From the NCBI GenBank assembly GCA_963678275.1, contig OY782765.1, positions 992,001 to 1,056,000 on the forward strand: 64,000 nt of DNA. The letters run 5' to 3'. Below are positions 8,085 to 17,362 of this stretch, piece by piece (positions within the stretch are counted from its first letter, which is position 1; each line of letters begins with the position of its first letter). The position numbers and the translations under genes were made by a program. The DNA is from G963677445 sp963678275. Lineage in GTDB: Bacteria > Bacteroidota > Ignavibacteria > Ignavibacteriales > Melioribacteraceae. The notes under the pieces are model-generated. The model was not told the origin of the DNA. It saw nothing but the letters and a program-made list of their open reading frames with translations, and ran no database searches.

Positions 8085-9881
8085 CTAATCTTCATCGAGC
8101 TGAAGCACAGCGAGGAATGCTTCCTGGGGAATTTCAATATTCCCAACCTGTTTCATTCTTTTCTTTCCCTCTTTCTGCTTTTCGAGCAGTTTCCTTTTAC
8201 GGGTAATATCACCGCCGTAACATTTTGCGGTTACATTTTTTCTGAGCGCTTTTACGTTAGTACGTGAAATAACTTTTGAGCCGATAGCTGCCTGAATGGC
8301 AACTTCATACATCTGACGCGGAATAAGCTCTTTTAATTTGGAGCATACTTTCCTTCCCCAGTCATAAGCCCGGCTTCGGTGAACAATTACCGAGAGGGCG
8401 TCGACACCATCGTTATTCAGGAGGACATCCAGCTTAACAAGATCGGCCTCACGGTATCCGATATACTCATAATCGAGTGAGGCGTAACCACGGGAAATAG
8501 ATTTTAATTTATCAAAAAAGTCAAAAATTATCTCAGAAAGAGGAAACTCGAATTCAATATCTGCCCTGGTGGGGTCAATATAATTTGTATTTTTATATGT
8601 TCCCCTTTTATCCATTCCCAGCTTCATTATACTGCCGATATATTCACTCGGACAGACAATCTGAGCTTTAACATAAGGTTCTTCAATTTTTTCAATATTT
8701 CCCGCTTCCGGCATTTCAGAGGGATTATCTATTATAATTTTCTCACCCTGCTTTGTATAGACAATATACTCCACATTGGGCATTGTGGTAACGATTGACT
8801 GATCAAACTCCCTCTCCAGCCTCTCCTGAACTATCTCCATATGAAGCATACCGAGAAAACCACATCTGAATCCGAACCCCAGGGCGGCTGAGGTTTCAGG
8901 AATAAATACAAGAGCTGAATCATTAAGCCTGAGTTTGTCGAGAGCATCCCGCAAATCTTCATAATCATCCGATTCGGTCGGGAAAAGTCCGCTGTATACC
9001 ATCGGTTTGATATCCTGGTAACCCGGAAGAGGTTTATCCGCTCCTCCCTTAAGATGAGTTACAGTATCACCCACTTTGGTATCATGAACATCTTTAACTC
9101 CCGAGATCAGATAACCCACATCGCCGGTTTTCAGTTCTTTTGTTTTTATTCTTTTCAGTTTCAATATGCCAACTTCTTCGGCAAGATAATCTTTCTGATT
9201 AACAAAAAACTTTATGGCATCCTTTTCGCGAAGAATACCATTAAATATTCTTACGTAAGCTATAGCGCCGCGGTAGGAATCGAAAACAGAATCAAATATT
9301 AATGCCTGCAGAGGAGCTTCGGGATCACCTACGGGAGGCGGTATCCTTGTTACTATGGCCTCGAGAATTTCACTTATTCCTATCCTCGCTTTCGCGGATG
9401 CCTCTATAATTTCATCTTCATCACACCCTATCAGATCAATTATCTGGCCTTTAACAATATCAGTCTGAGCGCTTGGCAGGTCTATTTTATTGATAACAGG
9501 TATTATTTCCAGCCCCGACTCAATGGCGAGATAGAGGTTGCTGATAGTCTGGGCTTCAACACCCTGGGCAGCGTCAACAATCAGAAGCGCCCCTTCACAG
9601 GCTTCGAGCGACCTGGATACCTCATAGGAAAAATCCACATGCCCCGGAGTGTCAATAAGGTTTAGTGTATATTCATTTTTATCGGAAGCTTTATAAATCA
9701 TCTGGATGGCATGCGACTTTATAGTAATTCCCCGTTCTCTTTCGAGGTCCATGCTGTCCAGAAGCTGATCTTTCGATTCTCGCTGACTGATCGTTTGTGT
9801 CGACTCAAGCAGACCATCGGCAAGTGTCGATTTGCCATGATCTATATGAGCAATAATGCAAAAATTTCTTATTCTTTCCAT
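8085..9881 (-). CDS. lepA: Elongation factor 4 (LepA), translational GTPase
   Basis: A 598-residue ribosomal GTPase that acts on stalled or mistranslocated ribosomes and in initiation. The G1 motif AHIDHGKST is at residues 11-19, followed by G2 RGITIKSHA, G3 DTPGHVDF and G4 NKIDLPSA. The EF-4 specific C-terminal domain with GYASLDYEY, CSKLKELIPRQMYEVAIQAA and the GGDITRKRKLLEKQKEGKKR segment is complete. Length is normal for the family. It leads the lepA-lepB operon from the promoter at 9906-9934. Confidence 0.97.
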   Translation of the reverse strand: MERIRNFCIIAHIDHGKSTLADGLLESTQTISQRESKDQLLDSMDLERERGITIKSHAIQMIYKASDKNEYTLNLIDTPGHVDFSYEVSRSLEACEGALLIVDAAQGVEAQTISNLYLAIESGLEIIPVINKIDLPSAQTDIVKGQIIDLIGCDEDEIIEASAKARIGISEILEAIVTRIPPPVGDPEAPLQALIFDSVFDSYRGAIAYVRIFNGILREKDAIKFFVNQKDYLAEEVGILKLKRIKTKELKTGDVGYLISGVKDVHDTKVGDTVTHLKGGADKPLPGYQDIKPMVYSGLFPTESDDYEDLRDALDKLRLNDSALVFIPETSAALGFGFRCGFLGMLHMEIVQERLEREFDQSIVTTMPNVEYIVYTKQGEKIIIDNPSEMPEAGNIEKIEEPYVKAQIVCPSEYIGSIMKLGMDKRGTYKNTNYIDPTRADIEFEFPLSEIIFDFFDKLKSISRGYASLDYEYIGYREADLVKLDVLLNNDGVDALSVIVHRSRAYDWGRKVCSKLKELIPRQMYEVAIQAAIGSKVISRTNVKALRKNVTAKCYGGDITRKRKLLEKQKEGKKRMKQVGNIEIPQEAFLAVLQLDED

Positions 9882-9905
9882 AGACTCAAATTTTTATAAT
9901 CTTGT

Positions 9906-9934
9906 AATATACCCATAGATTAATTTATTTTCAA
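9906..9934 (-). promoter_or_regulatory. Predicted lepA promoter
   Basis: Minus-strand TTGAAA (9934-9929), a 17-base spacer and TATATT (9911-9906), 25 bases upstream of the lepA ATG. Very short leader expected. Confidence 0.55.
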
Positions 9935-10033
9935 ATCTTCATTTAATCCTTAATATGGCAGAACCCCGTTTTACCTTGTTATCATAATTAATTACCTTTG
10001 CACTATAACTTTTTTAATTACTGACATACAAGT

Positions 10034-11872
10034 ATGAAAACTCTTTTATTTTACCTTATGCTTTGCGCTGCGATTTACGCGCAAAATCCAAAATTTGCCT
10101 GGATTACCGACATACATATCGGATATCCCGGGGCTGACGCCGAACTCGATTCTGTGGTTATGTCTATCAATTCTCTCAATGATTTATCATTTGTCATCGC
10201 GTCGGGTGATATTACCGAAAAGGGACTTAACAGCGAACTGAACAAAGCACACGAAATTTTAAACAAACTGGATATTCCACTCTATATTATACCGGGTAAT
10301 CATGATACCAAATGGAGTGAAAGCGGAATGCTCCTCTTTAATGAATTATGGGGAGATAACAAATTTTCTTTTGTTCAGGATTCTATCCTCTACATAGGGA
10401 TAAATTCAGGAATTCCCTGGCGCGGAGGCGGAGGACATATCGCTCCGGAGGATTTGCGCTGGCTTGAAAAGGAAATCCAAAAGAAAAAAGGTTATAACGG
10501 AATATTTTTCTTTGTTCATCATATGCTTAATGATCAGATAGACAACCGGTATAAAGTTATCAATCTTCTCCCCCCCTCAAAAACGTATGGTGTATTTTGC
10601 GGACATGTTCATAAGAACCAGATCACCGATTACTCCGGCCTTCCCGGCGCGACATCCAGGGCGACTCTGAGTAAAGGAAAATCTTCATGGGGATATACAA
10701 TTGTTGAACAGAAACAGGATTCTCTCCTGTTTTACGAAATAGAAAGAGATACAATACCCAGACGCTGGGGCGGGTATTCATTCATTGAGAAAAAAGAGAT
10801 TACTCTGCCTGAGTCAGAAATTTTTGAGAATAAAACAGCGGAAATAACCGGGAGCTATGATCTGGGATATACTCTTTCCGCGTCACTTTTCGCTGACAGC
10901 GCATATATATATGCCGCCGATTATTCCGGTCTTGTTTCCTGCCTCGATACCGCGGCGAATGTTATATGGGAATATGACACATTCGGCAACACAATGTCCC
11001 GCCCGGTCGCCGCGGATGGAATCCTGGCCGCGGCAACCCTTCAGGGGGATCTGATAACACTTGACGCCGGGACAGGCTCACAGCTTCAGTCTATCGGCTT
11101 TGATGAAACCATTACATCCCAGCTTGTGGTTTTTGATCATAATGGCCCCAAACAGATGCTGGTGCCCAAAAACACCGATTCCGAAGCCGCTGTTGTTTTC
11201 GGAACGGCATCGGGAAAATTATATTGTTATGATCTTGAAACTCTTGAAAGAATCTGGGTCAATGAGGAAGCGAAAGGAATGATTGAGGTTGAGCCGCTAA
11301 TTTATGAAGGTAAAATTATCTATGGAAGCTGGGATGGTTATTTGTATTGTATTGACGCCAATAGCGGACTTCTTTTATGGAAATGGAGTGAAAACCCGAT
11401 ATTTTATTACTCCCCGGCGGCTTGCCATCCTGTTACGAATGGCAGAGATTTATTCATTACAACTCCTGAAAAATATGTTTATTCAATTAATCTTTTGCTT
11501 GGAAAAACTAACTGGAAAAAGAAAGTTTACAGGGCATGGGAATCAATCGGGATTTCGGAAGATGGGAAAAAACTCTTCATTAAAAGCATGGAAGATAAAT
11601 TTCATGTAATTTATACAACCGACGGAAACTGGATAAGAGAAAGGAACCCCGGATTTGGAATCGACACAATGCCGGTTGAAATAATTGAATGGAATAATAA
11701 TATTCTTTTCGGATCAAAGAATGGATTTATTTATAAAGCTGATAAAAAATACCATGTTGAAAAAATGCTTTATATGGGAAGTTCCCGGGTTCATACTGTA
11801 AGACATATTCGAAATAATTTATTCGCGGCATCCAATATGGATGGCAATATTGTAATATTTAAACTTAACTGA
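10034..11872 (+). CDS. Exported metallophosphoesterase fused to a PQQ-like beta-propeller
   Basis: A 612-residue protein. Residues 1-17 form a signal peptide ending in AIYAQ. Residues ~20-250 are a calcineurin-like phosphoesterase with the metal ligands in order: TDIHIG, ASGDIT, PGNHD, FFVHHM and FCGHVH. From ~265 to the end, repeated units such as SAYIYAADYSGLVSCLDTA and KIIYGSWDGYLYCIDANSG are PQQ-like beta-propeller blades. The protein probably acts in the periplasm or at the surface on a phosphoester; the propeller may bind a partner or substrate. It is followed 6 bases later by a HAD phosphatase gene, so both may belong to one phosphate-salvage transcript. Both parts are clear; the substrate is unknown. 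Confidence 0.85.
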   Translation: MKTLLFYLMLCAAIYAQNPKFAWITDIHIGYPGADAELDSVVMSINSLNDLSFVIASGDITEKGLNSELNKAHEILNKLDIPLYIIPGNHDTKWSESGMLLFNELWGDNKFSFVQDSILYIGINSGIPWRGGGGHIAPEDLRWLEKEIQKKKGYNGIFFFVHHMLNDQIDNRYKVINLLPPSKTYGVFCGHVHKNQITDYSGLPGATSRATLSKGKSSWGYTIVEQKQDSLLFYEIERDTIPRRWGGYSFIEKKEITLPESEIFENKTAEITGSYDLGYTLSASLFADSAYIYAADYSGLVSCLDTAANVIWEYDTFGNTMSRPVAADGILAAATLQGDLITLDAGTGSQLQSIGFDETITSQLVVFDHNGPKQMLVPKNTDSEAAVVFGTASGKLYCYDLETLERIWVNEEAKGMIEVEPLIYEGKIIYGSWDGYLYCIDANSGLLLWKWSENPIFYYSPAACHPVTNGRDLFITTPEKYVYSINLLLGKTNWKKKVYRAWESIGISEDGKKLFIKSMEDKFHVIYTTDGNWIRERNPGFGIDTMPVEIIEWNNNILFGSKNGFIYKADKKYHVEKMLYMGSSRVHTVRHIRNNLFAASNMDGNIVIFKLN

Positions 11873-11878
11873 GGCTGA

Positions 11879-12532
11879 ATGAACAAATTTAAAGGAATTA
11901 TTTTTGATGTTGACGGCACCATAGCGCAAACCAATGAGCTGATATTCGCGTCATTTAATCATGTTACTGAAAAATTTATTGGTAAAAGATACACTGATAA
12001 AGAAATAACCGCGCTTTTTGGTCCCACTGAAGATCAAATTCTGAAGGAATGGATGAAAGAAAATTATGAAAACGCTCAATCAGCCTACTACAGATATTAT
12101 TCTGAAAATCACGATTCAATGGCGTCAATATTTACCGGTATGAAAGAATTGATAGAGGGTTTAAAGAAGAGCGGTATAATACTCGGCATATTTACAGGTA
12201 AGGGAGAAAAATCGGCTAAAATAACTTTGAGAAAGCTTGGAGTGCTGGATTATTTCGACTACATCGCCACCGGCGATAATGTGGCCAATCATAAACCGGC
12301 TCCTGACGGAATTATCGATTTTCTTAATTATACCGGCCTGGCAAAAGAAGAAGCGCTGATGATTGGCGACGCCCCTTCTGATATAAAAGCCTCGGAAAAA
12401 GCAGGGGTGAAAGTTGCCTCAGTTTTATGGGACAGCTATGCGGCTGATAAGGTGGAGCAAATGAATCCTGATTATAAATTTTATGAAGTTTCAGAATTAA
12501 GCGATTTTCTTCTTAACGGAAACCGGTCATAA
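11879..12532 (+). CDS. HAD superfamily hydrolase, phosphoglycolate phosphatase-like
   Basis: A 217-residue soluble HAD subfamily IA phosphatase. Motif I is IFDVDGTIA with nucleophile D10 and D12, motif II GIFTGKG, motif III lysine in NHKPAPDGI, and motif IV MIGDAPSDIKASEKAG. A helical cap sits between motifs I and II. The closest named relatives are phosphoglycolate phosphatase (Gph) and pyrophosphatase PpaX, but substrate cannot be told from sequence. It follows the phosphoesterase gene by 6 bases and is probably co-transcribed. Confidence 0.85.
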   Translation: MNKFKGIIFDVDGTIAQTNELIFASFNHVTEKFIGKRYTDKEITALFGPTEDQILKEWMKENYENAQSAYYRYYSENHDSMASIFTGMKELIEGLKKSGIILGIFTGKGEKSAKITLRKLGVLDYFDYIATGDNVANHKPAPDGIIDFLNYTGLAKEEALMIGDAPSDIKASEKAGVKVASVLWDSYAADKVEQMNPDYKFYEVSELSDFLLNGNRS

Positions 12533-12590
12533 TTGGAAAACAATTACTCTCAATTTTTTTATAAATAATGTAATTATATCATTCCGGCCT

Positions 12591-12621
12591 GACAACCTTT
12601 CCTGGTTACCAGGGCCGGAAT
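12591..12621. repeat. Inverted repeat between convergent genes
   Basis: ATTCCGGCC (12591-12599) pairs with GGCCGGAAT (12613-12621), and a nested CCTGG-TTA-CCAGG lies inside its right half. It sits between two convergent genes but has no T tract on either strand, so a terminator function is uncertain. A related ATTCCGG...CCGGAAT pair is found near 2370-2426, so this may be a member of a repeat family. Confidence 0.5.
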
Positions 12622-12682
12622 CCTAAACCGGGTTAAACCGGTATCTTATTATTTCGTAATTCCAGATTCACGCAGATTAAGT

Positions 12683-15427
12683 TTATTTAGAGATACTCTC
12701 TAAAATCCACATTGGATTTTTACGATCGTTCCAGTGAGCCATTTTTGGTGTGCACTTAACAACTCCTATTCTGCTGTTAAGAAATGTCCCTTTCCATCTG
12801 TTTTGGAATCTGACATAAGTTGTTCCCGGAACCGGCTCAATCAGCCAGTGGGAACTCCAGGCTCCCACACCTATATCACCTGTTTCAACAATTCCATTCT
12901 CAATATGCAGATATGTACCTTTCCACCGATTCTTTAGTCTTACATAATTTGTTCCGGTGACAGGTTCAAGTATCCAGTTTGAACTGTGCGCTCCCGGTCC
13001 TATATTGCCTGTTTCAACTTTTCCATTTTCAATATGCAAATATGCTCCCATCGTACGGGTCTTTATACGGGTGAAACTGTTATTATCCGCGTAAGATCTG
13101 CTTAAATTTCCATTGTCATCACATCTGTATAGTTCCCGGTCACCATTTTCATCTTCAAAAACTATCACCCCGTCAAAAGGACCATCGGGCTGCCAGGATA
13201 TTTTTGCCCAGGTTTTACGAATTCCTTTTAATGGAGCATTTATAATATGGCGCATATTACCGGCATTATCGATACAGTACATATCTATCGTTCCCACGTC
13301 TTTGGCATAGAACAATATTTTTTCCTGAATATCCGGTTTGGCAGTATAACCGATGCTTAAAATTGTATGCCAGTTCTTGTACCACCCGCAGTGTTTTTTT
13401 ACCATCTTATCATTCCGGTAAAATGTTCCGCAGCCGGCTGTGCGGTCATATTCAATTCTGACAGGTAAAGGTATCTGTTTTGATATCAGATCATTATAAA
13501 GACGGTCCCTTAAATTGATATACTCCTGTTTCCTTTTCTCTACAATGGCCCGATATATATTTCCCCCTTCAATAGCCGCGCTTTTTCTGATAAAAAGGCC
13601 GTAATAAAACTTATCTTCCCAAATGCTTTTCCAGTCTTCTTCAATGCTGTTGTTCAGCTTTTTCCAGTCCTCAAGGAAAAACGCTTCACGAATATTTTTT
13701 GTTTCCATCGGATTGTTCCCGACAAGCACAACCATATCATCTATTATCTCATCATGAAATGACTGAATTGCCTGCAATGAAGGAGGCAGCACCTTGCCAA
13801 TCAGAAGTTCGGCTCTTTCCGGGATACATTTTTCGCGGCATACATGTTTATTCACCGGATGAAGCAACCCATTCGGATGGAGATGTTTCGCGTTTTCAAT
13901 ACCAAGTGTAACTACCTTCTTTGCGAATTTCGCCCCCTGGCCAATTTGTTTGCCTGCTGTTTTTGCCGAATTGCCAATTTTACCTGCCAGCTCTGTTGCT
14001 TTGCCGCCATATTTTTCAACAATTTTATCGACCACATTCCGAACCATTTGTTTAACATCAAAAGTAACCTGCATATCGGGAATAGGCACACGTTCATTAA
14101 GCACATATACTTCATAATGACTATTACCGTCTAATTTCAGGTCTTTCCCCGCTTTCATAAAAACTTCTGCTTTTTTTACCTGAAGCGTGTTCAGCACAGG
14201 AGTTAACATTTTCGAGAGAACTTTTTTATTGCGAAGTTCATTCAGTATAGCCTCTTTAAAATTATTATCCATTACAAAATATAGTTGAAATCCATCGCTG
14301 AGATTCGCGTAAAAATCAAGATCAGCCTGAAAAGCATTTGCTAACTTGGCATATCCTTTTAAAGTAAAACCCTGGTCAATAGGAATTTCACCAACTGATC
14401 CACCCTGCGGCGCGAATAATATTTCAGCATCTTTGATGAAGATATTTTTCGGGAATACATCAGGCACTTTCAAATTAAATCCTTCACGAAGAATTTTTGA
14501 AAGATCGTTCATTGTCATTTCGTTTCTGTTCGCCTTGATGGCAACTTTCCCGTCATCCAGAGAAAGACTCATGACAATTCCGAAATCCAGGTGAAAGAAC
14601 TTTCCTTTTTCAATAGCAAATCCAAGTGTAGTCGGACTCGGAGCTCCCGGTATCCAGCCAATTTCCAGAGCTGTGTTTTCGAGAGTAATTACATCCTTCC
14701 CTTTAAAAACGTTCGATACACCCAATGGATTTTTCCATGTATCTGTCATAGACCCGGCAATGGATAATTCCTGGGACATCAGGTTATAGGAAAATTCAAG
14801 AACTGTTTCCAGATCAGGATCAAATTTTGTCGGTTTAACGAGAACTTCCGCCGACACGCTGAGGGTCAGTTCCGTCGAGGCTCCTTTGCTCACTTCGGCT
14901 CCGATGCCGAATTTATTTAATGTCAGCCTTGTTCTGTCGGGGCGAATATTAATTACAACCGGTTTTTTCGAAAAATCGAGCGCTCCTTCCAGTTCAAATG
15001 ATTCTTTGCTTATGGCCGCGCTTACTTCCAGTTTTGGCTCTGATATTTTGAAGAAATTGAAAAGTTTACCCAGATTTTTTTTCGTATCAATGCTCGCTTC
15101 AATTTCAAGGCCTTCATCCGATATCGTAAGACTTATCTCCTCAAGGCCGAGTTTGGAATAAAGCTTGTAACCGGGGAAACCCTTAAGTTTTTCGAGCGCC
15201 ACTTCGGTTGAAAGACTGCGGGGATTTATCGTGCCTTCAAAACTGAATGCTCCCATATTCCCGAAGTCTATCTTTACAGTTTTTCCCTCCACAGTTGCCG
15301 GAAGTTCTCCAAAACCGCGGATATTTATTTTTTCCTGCGAAAAAATGCCTGAATAAAAAATCAGAGAAAAAAGCGTCATCAGGAATAATATTTTTCTCAT
15401 ATTTGGGATTTGAATAATACTTCTCAT
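12683..15427 (-). CDS. Large secreted protein of unknown function with a C-terminal beta-trefoil-like triple repeat
   Basis: I do not recognise the main part. The chosen start at 15427 has a GGAAGGA site just upstream; the frame extends 12 codons further without one. A signal peptide follows (MRKILFLMTLFSLIFYSGIFSQ). The mature N-terminal ~420 residues are rich in alternating beta strands. A ~50-residue Ala/Gly/Lys helical segment with CREKC follows, then a helical region. The last ~125 residues are three similar units of ~43 residues, each with N-R-W-K-G-T-hydrophobic-L and ending in a W-I/L-L/I-E-P/S motif, the three-fold pattern of a ricin- or fascin-type beta-trefoil. The trefoil suggests sugar or surface binding. 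No sorting domain is visible, so it may be periplasmic. Confidence 0.7.
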   Translation of the reverse strand: MRSIIQIPNMRKILFLMTLFSLIFYSGIFSQEKINIRGFGELPATVEGKTVKIDFGNMGAFSFEGTINPRSLSTEVALEKLKGFPGYKLYSKLGLEEISLTISDEGLEIEASIDTKKNLGKLFNFFKISEPKLEVSAAISKESFELEGALDFSKKPVVINIRPDRTRLTLNKFGIGAEVSKGASTELTLSVSAEVLVKPTKFDPDLETVLEFSYNLMSQELSIAGSMTDTWKNPLGVSNVFKGKDVITLENTALEIGWIPGAPSPTTLGFAIEKGKFFHLDFGIVMSLSLDDGKVAIKANRNEMTMNDLSKILREGFNLKVPDVFPKNIFIKDAEILFAPQGGSVGEIPIDQGFTLKGYAKLANAFQADLDFYANLSDGFQLYFVMDNNFKEAILNELRNKKVLSKMLTPVLNTLQVKKAEVFMKAGKDLKLDGNSHYEVYVLNERVPIPDMQVTFDVKQMVRNVVDKIVEKYGGKATELAGKIGNSAKTAGKQIGQGAKFAKKVVTLGIENAKHLHPNGLLHPVNKHVCREKCIPERAELLIGKVLPPSLQAIQSFHDEIIDDMVVLVGNNPMETKNIREAFFLEDWKKLNNSIEEDWKSIWEDKFYYGLFIRKSAAIEGGNIYRAIVEKRKQEYINLRDRLYNDLISKQIPLPVRIEYDRTAGCGTFYRNDKMVKKHCGWYKNWHTILSIGYTAKPDIQEKILFYAKDVGTIDMYCIDNAGNMRHIINAPLKGIRKTWAKISWQPDGPFDGVIVFEDENGDRELYRCDDNGNLSRSYADNNSFTRIKTRTMGAYLHIENGKVETGNIGPGAHSSNWILEPVTGTNYVRLKNRWKGTYLHIENGIVETGDIGVGAWSSHWLIEPVPGTTYVRFQNRWKGTFLNSRIGVVKCTPKMAHWNDRKNPMWILESISK

Positions 15428-15995
15428 TTTTCCTTCCTGTAGATAATTTTGTTTAACTTTCATGATTGCTCAAAGAAAACCCTTGTTTCGAGCTATATTT
15501 TTAATCTTTCTAATCCAATACTTTTATTTAATGTCTTTTTATCTCTTTTTATTGTCACAATTTTTTTCGCTAATTCTTTCTGTAATCAAAAATCAAAAGA
15601 ATATTGTATCAAATTATATCTTGGGAACAGGCTGTATCTAAAATCTCTTTGCCTGTACAAAATACTACACATAAGATTATATAGAGTAATAACTCATATC
15701 GATTCTGATCAGTACAAAATATTAACAACGAAAAAGACAATATCATCTTTTATAATGGAAACGTCTCATTTTCTAAAACCTCGGAGCCGAAAAGGCAAAA
15801 AGAGTTCTACCTCTTGTTAAAAGAAGCAATTTTCATGCCATTAATCAGCCAGAAGCTCAAATAATTTAAACGTACTTTTGGCATAGGATATTCTTTCTCG
15901 CGGAAGTTTAATGCAGCTCTCTTGTCGGAGTTCTTGTTTTAAGCCGGGTCGAAGTGATATATCTTAAGCCCCTCGTAAAAGGGGCTTAAACTTTC
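15428..15995. other. Intergenic region with a perfect hairpin
   Basis: No believable gene. The stretch is AT-rich on its left side. At its right end TTAAGCCCC (15964-15972), loop TCGTAAAA, GGGGCTTAA (15981-15989) forms a 9-base perfect stem that starts 6 bases after the stop of the minus-strand outer-membrane gene. It probably ends the C25/outer-membrane transcript, although no T tract follows on that strand. Confidence 0.6.
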
Positions 15996-17345
15996 TTAAT
16001 TTCCTCCCACACTGAATGGATAAATAAATGATATGCGAGGTTCAATCTTTTTCTGCGGAACATAATCAATCACCTTATCATCGGCATCTCTCAGAGGGGT
16101 GAATGTCCAGTTATATACCATCGATACGAGGAGATAAGGCATTGGTTTATAGCCAAGTTCGGCATACATATATGATCTGTCATCAAGCTTGAATAAATCG
16201 CTTTCATCCTTAATGTTTGTTTTGTCATAACCTGCTCTGGCCACAAATGACATTTCAGGAGGAGTTATATCTGTGGAGAGATGCAGGATGCCGCTGGTCG
16301 GATGTTCATCGAGCCTCTGGTAACTGCCAATAATATCGAAGGTGCCGAGCAGCTCTACAAGAAGTTCACCATAAAATCCGTTTCCGATGGAATACGCATT
16401 CTCGAGTGTTTTTAACTTACTTGAAAAACTTCCCGAAGTTTCATCGAGGCTGAACCTTTCCAGTTCATAGAGTGAATTAAAATAGGCCGGCAGATACTGA
16501 TCATTATTAAATCTTCTCTCAAATTTGGCATTGACTGTAACAAGACCCAGGCCATGGAAATTCATATTTAATCCGGCCGCTGTTCCATCACCAAAATCAT
16601 TTATCTTCGCGTAATCTAAATAAAGGTCCAGATTCACCAGACGGTTTCTCAGTATGGGAAGACCAATATCGAATCCATAGGCTGTAAGAGAATTTTCTTT
16701 CTCATAGTTGTATTTATTGAACGCGGCAGGGTCTGCGATAGTCTGTTTAACATAAGCAAATTCGTGATAATCTCCCACAAATGACGCGCCTATTTCAAGA
16801 TTTTTTATTATTGGTATACTTTTTAAACTGGTAAATTGAAGAGGTCTTACGTAACCTCTCAAACCAACAAGCCCCGCTTCGCCAAAGCTGCTGTATATTG
16901 TTTCAAAACCAAAAGTGCTGAAATCGACATCAAATTCCAATCCCGTTTTTCTGGTATCAAATCCGGGACTGTTATTATATAAATATATAAGACTTCCATG
17001 CCCGAGAGTCGCGTGGTCGAGAGCTCCGAGCCTGACATAAACAGGGTCTCCCTTGATGCCATATCTGACATAGCGGATAATGCTTATATAGTCTGAAAAC
17101 TCATTAAAATTCTCTGATCTGATATTTCCGTCAGGATCAAATTCGAGATTAAGATCAAGGCCGATCCCTATCTTGGAGAAAGACACTTCCGGAAAAATAT
17201 GAAATGAATAATGAGGCTGATCATCAATCCAGGTCATTCCAAATCCGCCGCCAAACTCACCCTGGTTCGCGCCAAGTCTGCCATACTGGCCATAAGAGAA
17301 AACCGGGAGCAAAGCGATAACAAAAAGTATCTTAATTATTTTCAT
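15996..17345 (-). CDS. Predicted outer-membrane beta-barrel protein
   Basis: A 449-residue protein with signal peptide (residues 1-19, ending FSYGQ) and long alternating hydrophobic/aromatic strands ending in an aromatic-rich C-terminus (ISFIYPFSVGGN), as expected of an outer-membrane barrel. I cannot assign a named family. It lies 17 bases downstream of the C25 peptidase gene and is almost certainly co-transcribed with it. In Bacteroidetes the PorU sortase works with the barrel PorV, so a partner role in surface anchoring is tempting; however the sequence does not show a clear PorV signature, and this is inference from position. Confidence 0.65.
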   Translation of the reverse strand: MKIIKILFVIALLPVFSYGQYGRLGANQGEFGGGFGMTWIDDQPHYSFHIFPEVSFSKIGIGLDLNLEFDPDGNIRSENFNEFSDYISIIRYVRYGIKGDPVYVRLGALDHATLGHGSLIYLYNNSPGFDTRKTGLEFDVDFSTFGFETIYSSFGEAGLVGLRGYVRPLQFTSLKSIPIIKNLEIGASFVGDYHEFAYVKQTIADPAAFNKYNYEKENSLTAYGFDIGLPILRNRLVNLDLYLDYAKINDFGDGTAAGLNMNFHGLGLVTVNAKFERRFNNDQYLPAYFNSLYELERFSLDETSGSFSSKLKTLENAYSIGNGFYGELLVELLGTFDIIGSYQRLDEHPTSGILHLSTDITPPEMSFVARAGYDKTNIKDESDLFKLDDRSYMYAELGYKPMPYLLVSMVYNWTFTPLRDADDKVIDYVPQKKIEPRISFIYPFSVGGN

Positions 17346-17362
17346 AACGCACCTGTAATTTT

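Noticed and set aside
9993..10000. TACCTTTG as a Bacteroidia-type -7 element before the phosphoesterase gene
   Set aside because: No TTTG/TTG at the proper distance upstream, and the other promoters here follow the classic pattern.
15449..15820. Plus-strand 123-codon open frame
   Set aside because: Starts inside the opposite gene's leader, AT-rich low-complexity product, no ribosome binding site and no recognisable similarity.
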